DNA of 28,633 nt from Actinocrinis sp035605935 (GTDB lineage Bacteria; Actinomycetota; Actinomycetes; Streptomycetales; Catenulisporaceae): assembly GCF_035605935.1 (NCBI RefSeq), contig NZ_DATNGK010000317.1, positions 1 to 28,633 on the forward strand. The letters run 5' to 3'. Both the position numbers and the translations under genes were made by a program. Positions 21,997-28,633 of the stretch are shown here, piece by piece. The notes beneath the pieces were generated by a model. It saw only the letters and a program-made list of their open reading frames with translations, had not been told where the DNA came from and made no database searches. How positions within the stretch are numbered: the first letter of the stretch is position 1; each line of letters opens with the position of its first letter.

Positions 21997-23296
21997 CCTG
22001 GACCTTGGAGAGGTCGAAGAGCGCGTGAGCGCAGTCCTCGGCCATAAGCAGGCGGCGCAGATCGTGACCCGCTTCTTCTCCGAACTCCAGCACCGCACGG
22101 CGCGCCGGCTCGCGGACGGCACCGTGTTCCTGATCACCGGCGACATTCCGGCGATGTGGCTGCGTGACTCGGCCGCGCAGGTCATGCCACTCGTTCGGAT
22201 CGGCGCAGGTCCGCACGCCGAGCAGCTCGCCATCGGAGTGTTGCGCCGGCAGTTGGACTACATCCTTCTCGACCCCTACGCCAACGCCTTCAATCCCGAG
22301 CCGAACGGAGCCGGGCACCGCAAGGACGCCGCAGAGGTCGAACGCAGCGCCTGGGTGTGGGAGCGCAAATACGAGGTCGACTCGCTGTGCTACCCCCTCC
22401 TGCTGGCGTACCGCATCTGGCGCCGCTACGGTCGCGCGGACATCTTCGACACGCGGTTCTGGCGCGCATTCGGCCGCATTCTCGATACCTGGGAGACCGA
22501 GCAGGACCACGAAACTCGGTCGGCGTACCGCTTCCGCCGCAGGCACGGGCTGCATTACAGAACCCTGAAACGTCGCGGTCTCGGTCCCGACGTGGCCGTC
22601 ACGGGCATGACGTGGAGTGGATTTCGCCCGAGTGACGACCCGACGCGCTACGGCTACAACGTGCCCGGAAACCAGTTCGCCTCGGCGGTTCTCGGCCGCA
22701 TCAGCGAACTCGCCGAAGCGTCTGACCCGCCCCCGCCCGCGGACCTGATCGCCCGCGCGAAGCGATTGCGATCCGGGATCGAAGCCGCAATTCACGACCA
22801 TGCCCTGATTGACGATCCGATTACCGGACCGCGCTGGGCTTACGAGGTCGACGGTCGCGGCGGTGTCCTAGAAATGGACGACGCGAACATCCCGAGCCTG
22901 CTCGGGCTCCCGCTGATTGGCTACTGCCGAGCCGACGAGCCGGTTTACCTGGCGACGCGCGCCTTCGTCCTCAGTGAGCGAAACCCGTACTTCTACCGCG
23001 GCTCGGCGGCGTCCGGCGTCGGCAGTCCGCACACGCCGCGGCGTCGCATCTGGCCGATCGCCATCGCCGCCGCCGCCCTCACCAGCTCCAATGCCGCCGA
23101 TCAGCGCGCCGCGATCGACACGCTGCTCGCCACGCACGCCGGTACGACGCGCATCCACGAGTCCTTTCACGTCGACCGGCCGACGTCCTGGACTCGCGCC
23201 TGGTTCTCCTGGGCCGAGGCGATGTTCTGCGAACTCGTCCTCGAGTACTGCGGATTTCGGCATGCGGACGCGGACGCGGACGCGAAACCGGACTGA
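21986..23296 (+). CDS. Glycoside hydrolase family 125 exo-alpha-1,6-mannosidase
   Basis: A 436-residue (alpha/alpha)6-barrel enzyme. Family marks are 'FLITGDIPAMWLRDSAAQV' near residue 48, 'WERKYEVDSLCYPLLL' near 130, 'MTWSGFRPSDD', 'YNVPGNQFA', 'MDDANIPSLLGLPLIGY' and 'FHVDRPTSWTRAWFSWAEA' near the C-terminus. GH125 enzymes remove alpha-1,6-linked mannose from non-reducing ends, for example from N-glycans or mannans. No signal peptide is present, so it acts inside the cell on imported sugars. GTG 21986 is supported by a TAGTCT box six bases upstream (leaderless). The C-terminal tail 'DADADADAK' comes from a GCGGAC triplication. No mannose transporter is seen nearby. Confidence 0.92.
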   Translation: MGGDLDLGEVEERVSAVLGHKQAAQIVTRFFSELQHRTARRLADGTVFLITGDIPAMWLRDSAAQVMPLVRIGAGPHAEQLAIGVLRRQLDYILLDPYANAFNPEPNGAGHRKDAAEVERSAWVWERKYEVDSLCYPLLLAYRIWRRYGRADIFDTRFWRAFGRILDTWETEQDHETRSAYRFRRRHGLHYRTLKRRGLGPDVAVTGMTWSGFRPSDDPTRYGYNVPGNQFASAVLGRISELAEASDPPPPADLIARAKRLRSGIEAAIHDHALIDDPITGPRWAYEVDGRGGVLEMDDANIPSLLGLPLIGYCRADEPVYLATRAFVLSERNPYFYRGSAASGVGSPHTPRRRIWPIAIAAAALTSSNAADQRAAIDTLLATHAGTTRIHESFHVDRPTSWTRAWFSWAEAMFCELVLEYCGFRHADADADAKPD

Positions 23297-23384
23297 GCCG
23301 CCGATGCGCCGATGCGCACTACTGACGCAGGTGCTTCGATGTCAGGGCAGGCGTGTGGACCTCACCTTGTGGAAGTCAGGCTGA

Positions 23385-23570
23385 TCACAGCTGTTTGAGG
23401 AAGTTCACGCTGCGTTCCCAGGCCAGCGAGGCGGCTGGCGCGTCGCAGTCCGACAACGACGAATCGGTGAAGAAGTGGCCGGCGCCCCCATCGAGATGCC
23501 CGCCAGGATCGCGTCAGCGGCCGGTTCGCCGACCGCCATTCGGGCCCGGCTGGTGATCGTCTGCTCACGG
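23385..23570 (-). pseudogene. Deletion relic of a dienelactone hydrolase-like gene
   Basis: On the minus strand two pieces of an alpha/beta hydrolase are fused out of frame. One frame reads 'RARMAVGEPAADAILAGISMGA', ending in the nucleophile-elbow region. The other reads 'GGAGHFFTDSSLSDCDAPAA' and then 'SLAWERSVNFLKQL' plus stop, the catalytic-His C-terminus of the family. The join is at about 23478-23490, where both frames share GGGGCGCCGGCCAC, so some 80-100 middle residues were deleted with a frame change. No start codon or coherent N-terminus is seen beyond about 23570. The gene cannot make a functional enzyme. The fragment resembles smaller DLH-type proteins more than the intact one at 2500. 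Confidence 0.7.
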
Positions 23571-23682
23571 TGTGCCGCGCCTACGTCAGCAGCGGCGCCG
23601 CTCAGATGTCGCTCCGGCGAAACGGTGGCACGCAACGGCCGAATCCGGGCGAGTCGCTTCGGGCTCGTGGTCTACTTCAGCG

Positions 23683-24261
23683 GTGATTCTGTCGGTGCAA
23701 GTGTTCATCGACCGGGAAGACGGCGAGCGCGACTTGTTCGACCCGCCGACCGATGCCGACGGCCAGGCCGGCTATGACTCGTGGCGTGACACGGTCTGGG
23801 GCTCGCGGCGCGCACAGGCGCTCGGTGCCGAAATCCTCCCTCGGCTCGCGGACGGCGATCTTTACGTCGAGCCCGCCGAAGTCGCAGAGTTCTTGCAAGA
23901 GTGCGCGCTGCTGCGTGACAACCTCGACAAACTCGTTCCCGGCATGGACGCCCTTGATCCGCACGCGGCGGGCTACCTGGTGAATGCCACCGTCGAGGTC
24001 AGGTTCGAGTCAGGCGGGGCGGCCGCGGCTTTCCGGCAGACGGTCGCGGACCGGTTGGCCAATATCGAGTCGGCCGCGCGGTACGCACTGGTCATCGGCG
24101 GCGGTATCGCGATTTCCACGTCGAATGCGCCGCTGGTTGAGGACTCGGAGCAGGCAGCTGCCGATGCGGGGGGATCAGAATCCGAATCGCCGGAGCCCGA
24201 CCCCATCGCAGGCCCGCTCAATCGGGGTTGGCAGAGCGGCGGGCGCCCCGCCTCGGAATAG
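23683..24261 (+). CDS. Uncharacterised acidic protein
   Basis: About 192 residues, starting at GTG 23683 or 23695 ('VQVFIDREDGERDLFDPP'). There is no clear ribosome-binding site, and upstream codons belong to the relic region. The N-terminal half has 'GQAGYDSWRDTVWGSRRAQALGA' and a helix 'EVAEFLQECALLRDNLDKLV'. The central part 'VNATVEVRFESGGAAAAFRQTVADRLANIESAARYAL' resembles a helical packing segment. The last 45 residues are Glu/Ser/Pro-rich and disordered. No signal peptide or membrane helix is convincing. I do not recognise the family. It is convergent with the beta-helix gene and has no operon partner. Confidence 0.6.
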   Translation: MILSVQVFIDREDGERDLFDPPTDADGQAGYDSWRDTVWGSRRAQALGAEILPRLADGDLYVEPAEVAEFLQECALLRDNLDKLVPGMDALDPHAAGYLVNATVEVRFESGGAAAAFRQTVADRLANIESAARYALVIGGGIAISTSNAPLVEDSEQAAADAGGSESESPEPDPIAGPLNRGWQSGGRPASE

Positions 24262-24347
24262 GAGACGGGGCGACCGCCGCGCAGACTCACCTGCGCTCCC
24301 TACGGCACTGCGCGACTTACGACACCGCGCCAGTTGGACCGGCGCAG

Positions 24348-26615
24348 TTACGGACCTGTGGTCAGATAGGTGACCGTGTTGCCGGAGTGCACCGAGCCGC
24401 CGGAGTTGTTGATGACGTGGCTGATCGTTCCGGTGCCGCCGAGCGAGACGGTCACCATGTCGTGGAACGACGAGCCGCTGCCCGGCACCTCGATGGCTCG
24501 GTCGGCGACCACGCCCGAGTTGGTGCTGAAGAAGCAGTACACGCCCAGTCCCCACGCCTCGTGCGAGGTAACCGAATTCGAGACCTTATACGACGGGTAG
24601 CCGTTCTCGCCGCCGGGTGTCCAACTGCTGTTGTTCGGCACGTCGTAAGGCATTTCCGACTGGTAGAAGTACGTCCGGCCGCCGTTGCCGTTCCACAAGG
24701 TCTGGTACTGCTGATAATGCTCGACCGCGAGGCCGTACATGGTCACGTTCGCGCCGTTGACCACCAAGCCGTTCGCGGCCGGGTTCGTGCCCCATCCGTA
24801 CGTGTTGTCGTTGCCGTGGTCCGCGCGCCAGATCCAGTTGTCGTCGCCGATGGTGTTGGCGCTGTTGACCACGAGCGACTGGGTCGCCCGGCCGGCCACG
24901 TCCCCGCCGACCCGGAAGAACACATCCTGCAGCTCGATCGGGTCACTCGCGTGGCTGGCCGAGGAACCGGCCGGGCCGATCTGCACGAGCGACTGGCTGT
25001 TGGTGGTGCCGGCGCTGATGAGCAGGCCGGCGATGTCGATGCCGTTCACGTCCGCCGTCGTGATCGCGCTGACGCCGTTGTCCGGCATCAGCGTGGCCAG
25101 GCCGAGACCGAGCACTACCGTGTCAGGGCGGGTGATGTTGAGCGGCGCGGACAGGTGGTACACGCCTGGGGTGAACAGCAGATTCAGGCCCGAGGCGAGT
25201 GCGTTGTTGATCGTCGTGGCGGTGTCGCCGGACTTGACGACGTAGAACTGCGAGATCGGCAGCGAGGTGCCCGCCGTCGAGCCGCTGGTCCAGTCCGGAC
25301 CCACTGCGTTGGTGCGAAGCCCGGGCACCATCACGTTGTAGAGCCCTGACGAGTCGACGTACAGGTATGGCTTCTCACGCATCGTCGGGGAGGAGGCGAC
25401 GTTCGTGTATGTCGGGAAGGACTGCCCCGGCGCGCCGTTGTCACCGACGAACACCATGTTCCAGTTCGAGCCCGCCCAGCTGCCCATCGACGTGTCCTGC
25501 GTCAGGTATTGCTGCTGCGTGCCCGAGTTGATCTGCCCGGAGATGCGGGAGTCGCCGATGTAGCCGCCGGAGGACCAGTTGCTGCTGTTGTTGCCCGAGG
25601 TGTAGTCATCGAGCGTCATGTTGCCGTGCACGTCGACCCGGCGGAACGGGTCGGCCTGCGAGACGGCCCACTCCAGCGTGCCGGAACTCGGCGTGTCGGA
25701 CAGGTTTTCCACATCGCGCCAGAAGTTCTGCGTCGCGTTGCCGCCGGACCAGGCCGCGTCGACGTGCACGCCGCCGCCGGTCAGCGAGACGTTGTCCGGC
25801 GAGGCGCCGAGGCCCGCGACCTGCGTGTAGAAGCCGACCGGGACGTCGACGTTGTAGCTGCCCGGCATGAACAACATCGCGTAGCGGTTCGTGCCGAACT
25901 GATTGCTCTGCTGCGCGGCGTAGATCGAGTTGACGGTCGACTGGATCGACGACGAGGACATCGACGGGGTGAAGATCTTCACGTTCGGGCCCAGATCCGG
26001 GTTGCCCGGGTTCGGGCTTCCGGTCGGGCTTGCCGTCGGGCTCGGCGAACCGGTCGAGCCGCCGACCACGTTCAGCGCGAAGGACTGCGCGCCTGTGCCG
26101 TTGCAGGTGTATTGCTGCAATTGAACGCCGTCGGCCGTCGACGCGGCCGGCGTGTCAAGGCACAGGCCGCTGTAGTGGTTTACGAAGTGATAGTCGCCGC
26201 TGCCTTCCTGTACCGGCTGCCATTCCTGGCTGCTCCAGCCGCCGTCCGACCACAGGTGAATCAGCGCGCCGTTCGACGTCGAGGGGCCGGCCACGTCGAT
26301 CGCCGGCTGGGCGCCGTTGGAGTTGACGATCACGTAATAGCCCGAGTCCGCGGCCGTCCGCAGCTGCCACTGCTGCGCACCCGTGCCGTTGCACGTGTAC
26401 TGCTGAACCGCCGTGCCGTTCGCGGTGGCCGCCGCCGCGGCGTCGACACACTTGCCGCTGTTGGCATTCACGACGTTGTACCAGGCGCTGGTCGATACGG
26501 CCGCGCTCGCGCTGAGCATGCTGACCGTGGTGATTCCGGCGGCGACGATTGTCGCCGCCGTGCCTATAGCGACGACGCGGCGCACGTCGCGCGGTCGTCG
26601 GATGAGGTGTTTCAA
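24348..26615 (-). CDS. Secreted ricin-B lectin (CBM13) plus beta-helix glycan-active protein
   Basis: A 754-residue exported protein. The signal peptide covers about residues 1-38 (basic start, hydrophobic core 'VVAIGTAATIVAAGITTVSML', cleavage after 'SASA'). A ricin-type trefoil follows (about 44-180; repeats 'VQQYTCNGTGAQQWQL', 'GWSSQEWQPV', 'LQQYTCNGTGAQSFAL'). After a Ser/Pro/Gly linker comes a large right-handed beta-helix-like domain (about 205-754) with 'NQFGTNRYAMLFMPGSYNV', 'GGNATQNFWRDVENLS' and 'NLLFTPGVYHLSAPL'. Homologues are misnamed 'coagulation factor 5/8' or 'adenylyl cyclase'; the fold suggests a GH55/pectate-lyase-like polysaccharide enzyme, substrate unknown. The start is TTG 26615 with GGAGG five bases upstream. 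It is divergent from a LacI regulator. Confidence 0.85.
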   Translation of the reverse strand: MKHLIRRPRDVRRVVAIGTAATIVAAGITTVSMLSASAAVSTSAWYNVVNANSGKCVDAAAAATANGTAVQQYTCNGTGAQQWQLRTAADSGYYVIVNSNGAQPAIDVAGPSTSNGALIHLWSDGGWSSQEWQPVQEGSGDYHFVNHYSGLCLDTPAASTADGVQLQQYTCNGTGAQSFALNVVGGSTGSPSPTASPTGSPNPGNPDLGPNVKIFTPSMSSSSIQSTVNSIYAAQQSNQFGTNRYAMLFMPGSYNVDVPVGFYTQVAGLGASPDNVSLTGGGVHVDAAWSGGNATQNFWRDVENLSDTPSSGTLEWAVSQADPFRRVDVHGNMTLDDYTSGNNSSNWSSGGYIGDSRISGQINSGTQQQYLTQDTSMGSWAGSNWNMVFVGDNGAPGQSFPTYTNVASSPTMREKPYLYVDSSGLYNVMVPGLRTNAVGPDWTSGSTAGTSLPISQFYVVKSGDTATTINNALASGLNLLFTPGVYHLSAPLNITRPDTVVLGLGLATLMPDNGVSAITTADVNGIDIAGLLISAGTTNSQSLVQIGPAGSSASHASDPIELQDVFFRVGGDVAGRATQSLVVNSANTIGDDNWIWRADHGNDNTYGWGTNPAANGLVVNGANVTMYGLAVEHYQQYQTLWNGNGGRTYFYQSEMPYDVPNNSSWTPGGENGYPSYKVSNSVTSHEAWGLGVYCFFSTNSGVVADRAIEVPGSGSSFHDMVTVSLGGTGTISHVINNSGGSVHSGNTVTYLTTGP

Positions 26616-26654
26616 AGCATCCTCCTCAGAGGAGTGGGCAGTCGCGTTCTTGAA

Positions 26655-26750
26655 GAAACACTGTCTGAAACAAGTGCCTTGCGACGCTGGCCGCAATCCT
26701 CAGCGCTGCGTGCCGACAGGCGGCTTTTGCAGGGCGGATAGCTGTGAAAC
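26655..26750. promoter_or_regulatory. GAAAC-type repeats between divergent secreted-enzyme and LacI genes
   Basis: GAAACA occurs at 26655-26660 and 26667-26672 (12 bases apart, one helical turn), and GAAACGT at 26746-26752. They lie upstream of the TTG 26615 gene and before the LacI gene. Such repeats are plausible LacI-family operator half-sites; no full palindrome is present. Confidence 0.35.
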
Positions 26751-26850
26751 GTGGCCTGCAACAGGCGTTGCGGGAAGGAAAGCAGGATGCTTTACCAGTG
26801 TCAAGCCGACTGCCCACGCGGACAGCGTTCCCGCACGTCACCGCATCGCC

Positions 26851-26892
26851 TATGCTCTGACTGTGACAATCGCGGGTGTTGCAGATGATTGA
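26851..26892 (+). promoter_or_regulatory. -10 box and leaderless mini-ORF before the LacI gene
   Basis: TATGCT (26851-26856) is followed six bases later by GTG 26863, which opens a 9-codon frame (MTIAGVADD, stop 26890-26892). This frame overlaps the LacI start codons at 26876 and 26885. It may be a leaderless leader peptide, or just the 5' UTR of the regulator. Confidence 0.3.
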
Positions 26893-27922
26893 ACCCGGCG
26901 CAGACCCCAGCGCGGGCCGCGCCAGCGTCCGGGCACTCGCTGCACACCTCGGGCTTTCGCCCGCCACGGTCTCGCGCGCGCTCAATGGGCACGCGTACGT
27001 ATCCGAGACGACCCGTCGCAGGGTGCAGGACGCCGTCGAGCAGCTGAGCGGCGGCCGAGCTCCGCGGCCGCGTCCGCGCCCCCGTGCTCAGGGCATGGTC
27101 TTCGTGCGCTGCCCTTACGAGCTGACCGACTACTTCGGGCCGATCGTGTCCTCGATCGCTGAGACACTGCGCCTGCACGGCCGCGAAATGCTGCTGGACG
27201 CAGGCGGCGCCGGCTACCACGACACGGTGCTGCGCCGCCTGCCCTCACGGCGAGACGTCGCCGCAGCCGTGCTGATCCTGCCGCCCGAAAGCGTGACCGA
27301 GCTAGAGGCATTGCGCGCGTCGAATACGCCGTTCATCGTGATCGATCCGCGGGTGCGTGTACCGAAGGACATGCTGGCGGTCTCCGCTGCCAACTTCGCC
27401 GGCGCACGCGACGCGACCGAGCACCTCACCGCGCTCGGCCACCGGCGCATCGGCGTCATCTCGGTCGCCCCCGCCCTCGCCGCGGGAGAGGCTCGCATGG
27501 CCGGCCATGCCTCCGCGCTCGCACAGGTCGGCGAGCTCGTCGATCCTGGGCTGATCCGGTCGGGCGAACCGGTGACGGCGACCGGGGAAAAGCTCGGCGG
27601 TGAACTGCTCGATCTTCCGCGGCGGCCCACCGCGATCATCTGCTTTAACGACAAGGTCGCCGTGGGCGTGCTGCAAGCTGCGGCGGATCGGAATCTGAGC
27701 GTGCCCGGTGACGTGTCGGTCATCGGCTTCGACGACATCGACGTCAGTCGCTCCACGACACCGAAGCTCACCACGGTCCGCCAGCCGTTGCAGGAAATGG
27801 GGCGGATGGCAGTCACGGCGCTGATGCGCGTGCTCGACGGTCATCAGGCCGAGGCTCTGCACATCGAGCTGGCCACCGAGCTCGTCGTCCGCTCAAGCAC
27901 GGGTCCCGCGCCGACTCGCTAG
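26876..27922 (+). CDS. LacI-family transcriptional regulator
   Basis: A 348-residue regulator. The N-terminal helix-turn-helix reads 'VRALAAHLGLSPATVSRALNG' (about 17-37). A sugar-binding domain covers about 72-340 with 'FIVIDPRV', 'ALGHRRIGVIS', 'PTAIICFNDKVAVGVLQAA' and 'SVIGFDDIDVSRSTTPKLTTVRQP'. The hinge region is an unusual Pro/Arg run 'RAPRPRPRPRAQ' in place of the usual 'LGY.PN..AR.L'. The start may be GTG 26876 or ATG 26885; neither has a strong ribosome-binding site. The protein probably binds sugars released from plant polymers and controls the divergent beta-helix gene and perhaps the convergent xylanase. Confidence 0.92.
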   Translation: MLQMIEPGADPSAGRASVRALAAHLGLSPATVSRALNGHAYVSETTRRRVQDAVEQLSGGRAPRPRPRPRAQGMVFVRCPYELTDYFGPIVSSIAETLRLHGREMLLDAGGAGYHDTVLRRLPSRRDVAAAVLILPPESVTELEALRASNTPFIVIDPRVRVPKDMLAVSAANFAGARDATEHLTALGHRRIGVISVAPALAAGEARMAGHASALAQVGELVDPGLIRSGEPVTATGEKLGGELLDLPRRPTAIICFNDKVAVGVLQAAADRNLSVPGDVSVIGFDDIDVSRSTTPKLTTVRQPLQEMGRMAVTALMRVLDGHQAEALHIELATELVVRSSTGPAPTR

Positions 27923-27944
27923 CCGAGCCGCGCGACGTGACGCC

Positions 27945-27979
27945 GTGGCGCGGCGGCACCGGAGTGCTCGCCGCGCCAC
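27945..27979. terminator. Hairpin between convergent LacI and xylanase genes
   Basis: A perfect 11-bp stem (GTGGCGCGGCG, 27945-27955, with 27969-27979) has a 13-base loop. It is GC-rich without a long T-run and sits between convergent genes, so it could serve both. Confidence 0.55.
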
Positions 27980-28011
27980 CTGCGCTGTTCTCTTCGATCC
28001 CGGATAGCTGG

Positions 28012-28633
28012 CTAACTCGTACTACACGACACGCTTGGCCAGGTCCATTGGCCGTTCGGCGAGATCGTCACACCGAAGTTGTTGCCGCTGCCGTTGGGTT
28101 TGGCGACCATCACGTACTGGCTCGGCCAGGTGGCGCTGACATTCCAGGTGTTGTAGACCACCGCGGGCGCCACGAGGTTCATCGTCACAGTCCAGGTGTT
28201 GGAGCCGGAGACCGAGACGTTGAGGTTGTACCAGTTGCTTCCCTGCGAGCCGGCCGAGAGAGTCGCGGTGCAGCCACCGCTGCCGCCACCTCCTCCACCC
28301 CCGCCGCCGCCACCGCCGCCACCGGAGCTACCCTGGCTCACCGTGATGTTGGAGGTGCCGCTGCCACCGCCCCAGGCCTCGGTCGCGAGGATCTGGTAGT
28401 TCAGCGAGCCCAGGTTCATCCCGTGGCTGGCCCAGGCGTTGAAGAAGTTCTGCGTGGTGATGGTGCCGCTGCTGGTCGGCGAGGTACGGATCGCCAGGTA
28501 CTGCTCGAAGGTGCAGTTGTTGCCCTGGATGCAGGGCTGGTTGACCTGCTGGTGCTCGTAGATGTTGTACGTGCCGCCGTCACTGGTCATCTGCCCCATG
28601 TACGTGCCGGCCGTGTTCGGAGAGCCGCTGTAG
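28012..28633 (-). CDS. GH11 endo-1,4-beta-xylanase with C-terminal CBM2 (N-terminus outside window)
   Basis: The frame is open to the right edge, so the signal peptide and first half of the catalytic domain are missing. The visible part starts in the GH11 jelly roll: 'YSGSPNTAGTYMGQMTSDGG', 'TYNIYEHQQVNQPCI', 'FEQYLAIRTS', 'FFNAWASHGMNLGS' and 'YQILATEAW', in which the Glu is the family acid/base. A linker with 14 consecutive Gly then leads to a CBM2-type domain of about 85 residues ('CTATLSAGSQGSNWYNLNVS', 'TWTVTMNL', 'VYNTWNVSATWPSQYVMVAK', 'GQWTWPSVSC'). The enzyme would cut xylan outside the cell while the CBM2 binds cellulose or xylan. The Cys pair in 'PCIQGNNC' is an extra not seen in common GH11s. 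It is convergent with the LacI gene. Confidence 0.92.
   Translation of the reverse strand, partial: YSGSPNTAGTYMGQMTSDGGTYNIYEHQQVNQPCIQGNNCTFEQYLAIRTSPTSSGTITTQNFFNAWASHGMNLGSLNYQILATEAWGGGSGTSNITVSQGSSGGGGGGGGGGGGGGSGGCTATLSAGSQGSNWYNLNVSVSGSNTWTVTMNLVAPAVVYNTWNVSATWPSQYVMVAKPNGSGNNFGVTISPNGQWTWPSVSCSTS

Noticed and set aside
23262..23290. GCGGAC tandem repeats at the GH125 end as a repeat element
   Set aside because: Only about three copies, in frame, encoding Asp-Ala repeats; best explained as local slippage.
26622..26634. CTCCTC-A-GAGGAG palindrome as an operator or RNA hairpin
   Set aside because: One half is the ribosome-binding site of the TTG-start gene, and a one-base loop cannot form a hairpin; the symmetry may be incidental.
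24228..26741. Long plus-strand frames opposite the beta-helix gene
   Set aside because: They are Val/Arg/His-rich shadows caused by high GC3 on the opposite strand; the minus-strand frame has a signal peptide and clear domains.

Overview
The window is high-GC DNA (third codon positions almost all G or C) from a filamentous-type actinobacterium. Evidence for this is the actinobacterial gene order recR - DUF5063 - ask - asd - ECF sigma, the tadA/tRNA-Ser/SRP RNA/dnaX neighbourhood, many GTG starts, and several TANNNT-N6-start (leaderless) promoters. Secreted xylan- and glycan-acting enzymes with CBM2 and ricin-type modules suggest a soil plant-polymer degrader. A Catenulisporales- or Streptomyces-like order is my guess; the genus cannot be fixed from the sequence alone.

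Layout. 1-4.6 kb: the end of a secreted repeat protein, a strong shared terminator, a flippase-like membrane protein, a dienelactone-hydrolase/DUF6295-like pair, and a two-gene membrane operon (small membrane protein plus PH-domain protein). 4.6-5.05 kb is non-coding. 5.05-8.25 kb: upp, a small basic protein, two paralogous tadA-associated proteins, tadA and tRNA-Ser(CGA). 8.29-10.45 kb (minus strand): an uncharacterised two-gene module (3-TM protein plus small acidic protein), a LytR_C membrane protein and a VapB/ParB-like small protein. 10.7-15.05 kb: tRNA-Ser(GGA), SRP RNA, dnaX, YbaB, recR and DUF5063. 15.26-17.63 kb: ask (with a probable internal start for the beta subunit) and asd. 17.8-19.9 kb: ECF sigma factor and a membrane protein that looks like its anti-sigma partner. 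20-23.3 kb: an AhpD-like gene divergent from a MocR-type regulator, followed by a GH125 alpha-mannosidase. 23.4-23.6 kb: a deletion relic of a dienelactone hydrolase. 24.3-28.6 kb: a LacI regulator between a secreted ricin-domain beta-helix protein and a GH11 xylanase-CBM2 gene that runs off the window.

How the genes work together. The centre is housekeeping: tRNA wobble editing and tRNA-Ser supply, protein targeting by SRP, replication (DnaX), recombination repair (YbaB/RecR) and entry into the aspartate amino-acid family (Ask/Asd, translationally coupled). The right end is accessory carbohydrate metabolism under local regulators. The least explained pieces are the two-gene membrane module at 8291-9132, the duplicated TadA-associated proteins, the series of leaderless promoters, a perfect palindrome over the GH125 promoter, and a DnaA box upstream of dnaX. 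I see no CRISPR array, intact insertion sequence, prophage or recognisable defence island.
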